This document shows positions 7,695 to 11,068 of a DNA stretch of 11,068 nt, piece after piece; position 1 is the first letter of the stretch, and each line of letters opens with the position of its first letter. Source of the stretch: Alphaproteobacteria bacterium. Lineage in GTDB: Bacteria; Pseudomonadota; Alphaproteobacteria; RF32; CAG-977. The translations under genes were made by a program, and so were the position numbers. The stretch covers positions 1-11,068 of the forward strand of contig JAFVEJ010000101.1 of assembly GCA_017476085.1 (NCBI GenBank). Direction: 5' to 3'. The notes under the pieces are model-generated. The model searched no databases, was not told the origin of the DNA, and saw only the letters and a list, made by a program, of their open reading frames with translations.

Positions 7695-7696
7695 CG

Positions 7697-8557
7697 ATGA
7701 CAACAGCTTTTTTACCAGTCGTTCAAAACGGCATACAATCTTATTTGGCGTCAATCAGACGCATTCCCGTTTTATCTGCCGAAGAAGAATACATGCTGGC
7801 GAACCGGTTTCGCAATCATGGCGACTTGTCCGCAGCAAAGAAACTGATTTCGGCACATCTGCGGTTGGCTGCTAAAGTCGCCTTTTCCTATCGGTTCTAC
7901 GGCCTGCCTATGGAGGATTTGATTTCCGAAGCCAATATCGGCCTGATGCAGGCGGTCAAACGCTTTGAACCGGATAAAGGCAACAGGCTTTCCACCTATG
8001 CGGTTTGGTGGATTAAAGCCGCCGTCAACGAATTTATTTTAAAATCCTGGTCTTTAGTGCGGATCGGCACAATCGCGGCACAAAAGCGGTTGTTTTACAA
8101 TCTGCGCAAAATCAAAGCGAAACTGGGACTTTACGACAATACGTCGTTAGATCAGGAAAGCATCAAAGAAATATCGCAAAACCTGAATGTGCCCGAAGAA
8201 GATGTCGCGGAAATGGATATCCGTTTAAACGGAGACGTTTCTTTAAACACGCCTGTTTATGAGGACGGCTATGCCGAAAAACAGGACTTTTTAAGCGATG
8301 ACCACAACATTGAAGAATCGCTGGCCGAACATCAGGAAAACACGATGCGTCTGCAGCTGCTGGCGCAGGCGATGGGCAAACTGAACGACCGCGAACGCGC
8401 GATCATCCAGGCACGCAAGCTGTCCGAAACACCCGACACATTGGATGCTTTAGGCGAACGTCTGGGCATTTCCCGCGAACGCGTGCGTCAAATCGAAAAC
8501 CGCGCCGTTGAAAAAATGACACAGTTCATTCAGTCCCGCGCGGGTACGCTCGTTTAG
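7697..8557 (+). CDS. rpoH: RNA polymerase heat-shock sigma factor RpoH (sigma-32)
   Basis: A sigma-70 family factor of the RpoH group, directing RNA polymerase to heat-shock promoters for chaperones and proteases. Visible parts in the 286-residue product: sigma region 2 with EDLISEANIGLMQAVKRF (73-90) and STYAVWWIKAAVNEFI (99-114), the RpoH box QKRLFYNLR (129-137), which distinguishes this group, and the region 4 helix-turn-helix ending GISRERVRQIENRAVEKM (257-274). Length is normal for RpoH (about 285-300). Two starts are possible. ATG 7691 lies one base after AAAGGA, too close for direct initiation, whereas ATG 7697 is seven bases from AGGA and is preferred; use of 7691 would add two residues and could occur by coupling to a leader peptide. 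The gene follows a STAS and phosphatase-kinase pair on the same strand after 167 bases, and ends at a strong terminator. Its translation start lies in or next to a predicted RNA stem. Confidence 0.95.
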   Translation: MTTAFLPVVQNGIQSYLASIRRIPVLSAEEEYMLANRFRNHGDLSAAKKLISAHLRLAAKVAFSYRFYGLPMEDLISEANIGLMQAVKRFEPDKGNRLSTYAVWWIKAAVNEFILKSWSLVRIGTIAAQKRLFYNLRKIKAKLGLYDNTSLDQESIKEISQNLNVPEEDVAEMDIRLNGDVSLNTPVYEDGYAEKQDFLSDDHNIEESLAEHQENTMRLQLLAQAMGKLNDRERAIIQARKLSETPDTLDALGERLGISRERVRQIENRAVEKMTQFIQSRAGTLV

Positions 8558-8571
8558 ATTTCTTTCGATAA

Positions 8572-8597
8572 AAAAGGCGGCAGAAATGCCGCCTTTT
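8572..8597. terminator. Bidirectional intrinsic terminator shared by rpoH and the aas-like gene
   Basis: An 11-bp perfect stem, AAAAGGCGGCA (8572-8582) with TGCCGCCTTTT (8587-8597), closes a GAAA tetraloop (8583-8586). On the plus strand it is followed by TTTTCTTT. On the minus strand the As before the stem become a U tract. It lies 15 bases past the rpoH stop and 9 bases past the stop of the convergent gene, so it can serve both. Confidence 0.92.
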
Positions 8598-8605
8598 CTT
8601 TATTC

Positions 8606-11068
8606 CTATGCCTCTTGTTCTTCGGCCATCTTCGCCGCCGTAATGTAATCGAATTTCCCCGACCCCAAAACAGGCGGCTCTTTCACATAAATAAACTTGG
8701 ACGGAGATCCGAGTTCGTTAAAGCCTTGATCTTTAATATAAGCTCTGATTTCAGACAGATCAGTATCCTGTTTCGTCGTAATCAAAACCAGCTTTTCACC
8801 CTTCTTCGGATCGGGAACGGAAACAAGACCTTGCACCGCATCGGGATAAAGCTTCGACAACAACTGTTCTATCGCCGTCAAAGAAACCATTTCACCGCCG
8901 ATCTTGGCGAAGCGTTTAGCACGCCCTTGAATAAAAACAAAACCGTCTTTGTCAATCGTGACGATATCGCCCGTATCGTGCCATCCGTCTTTTGGTGGAA
9001 TCAAAACACCCGGATTATCGGCTTTCATATAGCCCTGCATCACATTATCTCCGGAAACCAACAGCTTGGCTCCTTCTTTAATGCCGGGAACTTCTTCCAA
9101 TTTAGCCGCCATTTTTGGCAGCAAGCGGCCGACGGAACCTTCCCGAATATACATCGGCGTGTTTAAAGAAATAACCGGAGCCGTTTCCGTCGCGCCGTAT
9201 CCTTCTAAAATACGGACGCCGAATTTACGCATCCACAATTCCGACGTGCTCGGCTTCAACTTTTCGGCACCGACAATCGCATAACGCAGCGCAAAGAAAT
9301 CGTAGGGGTGAGCCATTGCGCCATACCCCGCGAAGAACGTGTCCGTTCCGCACAAAACCGTCGCGTTTGTTTCATAAACCAATTCCGGCACAATACGATA
9401 ATGCAGCGGAGACGGATAAAAGAATGTTCGTATCCCGGATAAAAGCGTTAAAATAGTGCCGACCCCCAAACCGAATGCATGAAACATCGGCAGCGCATTG
9501 AAAAACACGTCAGCGGAAGTGATCGCAATCACGCTCAGCGCCTGATAACGGTTCGCCTGGAAATTCCGATGAGACAGCAGCACGGCTTTCGGCATACCTT
9601 CCGATCCGGAAGTAAACATAATCGCCGCCGTATGGTCGGGGCCGTTTTTCGGCTTCTTTGAAGTCAGATACGCCAATATTCCTTTCAGTTTATCCTCAAA
9701 CAAAACTTCCGAAGCGAAATCTTCCAGATAAACGACTTTGATGCCGTTTTCCTTCCAAGCTTCTTCCAGTTTTTCCAAATGAGCGTTTTCAATAAATTTC
9801 CTTGATGTCAGAACGGTTTTCAGCTGCACCGTCTTCACACAGGAAACCACCTGCGCCACGCCGGTGGAAAAGTTCAGCATAGCCGGCACTTTATCAATGC
9901 TTTGCAAAGCGAAAAACGACACAACGTTCGCTAAAACGTTCGGCAATAAAAGCCCCAGCCGTTCTTCGTCTTCAAAACAGCGCTCCATAGCTTTGCCCAA
10001 GACATAGCTTTTCAAAATCAATGTCTTGTATTTAATCGGTTTTCGACTGACATCTTCCGCAATGATATGATTTTTGCCGTTGACCTTCGACGCGTTCAGC
10101 AACGAAACAAACAGATTTTCGTTAATCTTGGAAGATTCGTAAAGCATATCCGTCATCATATCGTAAAGCTGATTGGATATTTCGTGATTACGCTGACGAC
10201 TTGTCCAGGACGGATCTATGTCAAACTTTCTGGGCGGCAGAATGTTCATAATGATTTTGGGGAAATAACGCGTTTTCACGCGGTCTTTCAGCAAAGAAAA
10301 CTTGGAATACTGCGCCCCGTTGATACGAACGGGCAAAATATTGGCGTTCGCTTTTTCGGCAACCAGCCCCGCCCCTTCATAGACTTTCATTAACGCGCCC
10401 GTCACGCTGATCCGGCGTTCGGGAAAGATCATCACTTTATTGTTTTTCTTGATCAAATCGACCAAAGAACGGATCGACAGCGGATTGTTCAAATCCAACG
10501 GATACAGATCAATCATCAGGCTGAACAGTTTTGCGAACCATTTGTTTTCCCATTCCGGCTTAATCACAAAAGTGATTTTTTCAGGCATAAAAGCCGCTAT
10601 CAACAAACCGTCCAGCAATGATGTGTGATTGGCCACGATTAAAACGCGCTTGCCGGCCGCTTGGAAATTGGGTAATCCTTTGACCGTTACGCGGTAGAAA
10701 AATTCCAAAATCGTTTGAACGATCGACCGCAATAAAGCCGCGGGCAAAACGGAACAGTTATAAACAGACACGATAAAACTGGCAATTCCGGCGAATAAGA
10801 ACAAAGCCGCGATACTTAAACCGGCATGACGCGCCGCGATAAAAATCAGCGCCATTAATGCGATTCCTGCCGCATTAATCAAATTGCCGGCGGCAAAAAC
10901 GGTGGCTCTGTTCGCATCCGAAGCTTTGCTGCGGATCAATGCCGTTAAAGGGATAACATACATACCGCATGAAAACCCCGATAAAAACAGAAAAACGGAA
11001 AAAAAGATCACGCGCGGACGCAAAACAAATTCCGCAAACGAAGCCGTTTGAACCGGAGCTGCATATTC
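8606..11068 (-). CDS. aas: Fused LplT transporter / PlsC acyltransferase / acyl-ACP synthetase (Aas-type), 5' end cut
   Basis: The last 820 residues of a three-part protein; the frame stays open to the right edge. The TTG at 11023 lies inside the frame and is probably not the start, since the transporter is cut. Residue 1 is the codon at 11066-11068. Residues 1-110 are the C-terminal helices of a major facilitator (LplT-like) domain. A PlsC acyltransferase follows, with NHTSLLD (His148, Asp153 of the HX4D motif) and FPERRISVTG (215-224), where the usual FPEGR Gly is Arg218. An AMP-dependent ligase follows, with TSGSEGMPKA (486-495), GYGATE (623-628), DTGD (698-701) and a late GSGK lysine (805). 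Such proteins bring lysophosphatidylethanolamine across the inner membrane, activate fatty acid on ACP and re-acylate the lipid. In E. coli LplT and Aas are separate; this single-chain form is common in other proteobacteria. The full protein is expected to be about 1,130-1,150 residues. The gene ends TAG at 8608-8606, beside the shared terminator. Confidence 0.93.
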   Translation of the reverse strand, partial: EYAAPVQTASFAEFVLRPRVIFFSVFLFLSGFSCGMYVIPLTALIRSKASDANRATVFAAGNLINAAGIALMALIFIAARHAGLSIAALFLFAGIASFIVSVYNCSVLPAALLRSIVQTILEFFYRVTVKGLPNFQAAGKRVLIVANHTSLLDGLLIAAFMPEKITFVIKPEWENKWFAKLFSLMIDLYPLDLNNPLSIRSLVDLIKKNNKVMIFPERRISVTGALMKVYEGAGLVAEKANANILPVRINGAQYSKFSLLKDRVKTRYFPKIIMNILPPRKFDIDPSWTSRQRNHEISNQLYDMMTDMLYESSKINENLFVSLLNASKVNGKNHIIAEDVSRKPIKYKTLILKSYVLGKAMERCFEDEERLGLLLPNVLANVVSFFALQSIDKVPAMLNFSTGVAQVVSCVKTVQLKTVLTSRKFIENAHLEKLEEAWKENGIKVVYLEDFASEVLFEDKLKGILAYLTSKKPKNGPDHTAAIMFTSGSEGMPKAVLLSHRNFQANRYQALSVIAITSADVFFNALPMFHAFGLGVGTILTLLSGIRTFFYPSPLHYRIVPELVYETNATVLCGTDTFFAGYGAMAHPYDFFALRYAIVGAEKLKPSTSELWMRKFGVRILEGYGATETAPVISLNTPMYIREGSVGRLLPKMAAKLEEVPGIKEGAKLLVSGDNVMQGYMKADNPGVLIPPKDGWHDTGDIVTIDKDGFVFIQGRAKRFAKIGGEMVSLTAIEQLLSKLYPDAVQGLVSVPDPKKGEKLVLITTKQDTDLSEIRAYIKDQGFNELGSPSKFIYVKEPPVLGSGKFDYITAAKMAEEQEA

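Larger units (their letters stand above)
7524..7696 (+). promoter_or_regulatory. rpoH leader with structured RNA potential
   Basis: This gap between the phosphatase-kinase gene and rpoH contains an outer 13-bp perfect inverted repeat, 7572-7584 (CGTCATATCCTTT) with 7684-7696 (AAAGGATATGACG), plus one extra G-U pair at 7585/7683. The 3' arm contains the rpoH ribosome binding site (AAAGGA, 7684-7689) and the ATG at 7691. If transcribed from upstream of 7572, the RNA could hide the translation start, as in RNA thermometers of heat-shock genes. It does not match the ROSE element, but a U-rich strand pairing with AAGGA recalls fourU elements. No convincing promoter was found inside; TTGAAC at 7560-7565 lacks a good -10. 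Read-through from the upstream gene is possible since that gene has no clear terminator. Confidence 0.55.

Noticed and set aside
7056..7754. A 232-codon open frame on the minus strand across the kinase domain and the rpoH leader
   Set aside because: It lies opposite a clearly conserved GHKL domain, shows no recognisable family and has no good ribosome binding site; it is a shadow frame.
7666..7875. A 69-codon plus-strand frame starting in the rpoH leader and running out of frame into rpoH
   Set aside because: It overlaps conserved RpoH coding sequence in another frame and its start is 17 bases from GGGAGG.
8615..9166. A 183-codon open frame on the plus strand opposite the ligase domain
   Set aside because: It is antisense to conserved adenylation motifs and shows no family features.

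Overview
The window looks like a chromosomal segment of an alphaproteobacterium with mid-range GC content (judged by eye, not computed). The taxonomic guess rests on three things: a large polar-type coiled-coil protein whose C-terminal domain resembles the alphaproteobacterial TipN group, an RpoH heat-shock sigma factor, and a fused LplT-PlsC-AMP ligase (Aas type). No insertion sequences, phage genes, CRISPR arrays, tRNAs or rRNAs were recognised. All genes look intact except the two cut by the window edges.

Layout. At the left edge is the start of isoleucyl-tRNA synthetase (ileS, minus strand, 2-364). It diverges from a 1388-residue, two-transmembrane, coiled-coil protein (507-4673, plus strand). 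Three regulatory genes follow on the plus strand: a STAS-domain anti-sigma factor antagonist (4848-5177), a membrane sensor that carries both a SpoIIE/RsbU-type PP2C phosphatase and an RsbW-type ATP-binding kinase domain (5226-7523), and the heat-shock sigma factor RpoH (7697-8557). RpoH ends at a strong bidirectional terminator (8572-8597). The convergent minus-strand gene that shares it encodes the 3' part of a fused lysophospholipid transporter / acyltransferase / acyl-ACP synthetase (8606 to beyond 11068).

How the genes may work together. The STAS protein and the phosphatase-kinase form a recognisable partner-switching module. The kinase domain would phosphorylate the STAS protein and the phosphatase domain would reverse it, in response to a signal sensed by a dCache-like extracytoplasmic domain. 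Such modules usually control a sigma factor, and here the next gene is a sigma factor, but of the RpoH type. Whether RpoH is the target is inference.

The most notable non-coding structure is the 167-base gap before rpoH. It holds a perfect 13-bp inverted repeat (7572-7584 with 7684-7696) whose 3' arm covers the rpoH ribosome binding site and the first of its two possible ATG codons. A smaller two-part hairpin is nested inside, with a strong GGGAGG motif in its apical loop, and a possible 13-codon leader peptide ends in an ATGA overlap with the first ATG. This could be an RNA thermometer or another translational switch for the sigma factor.
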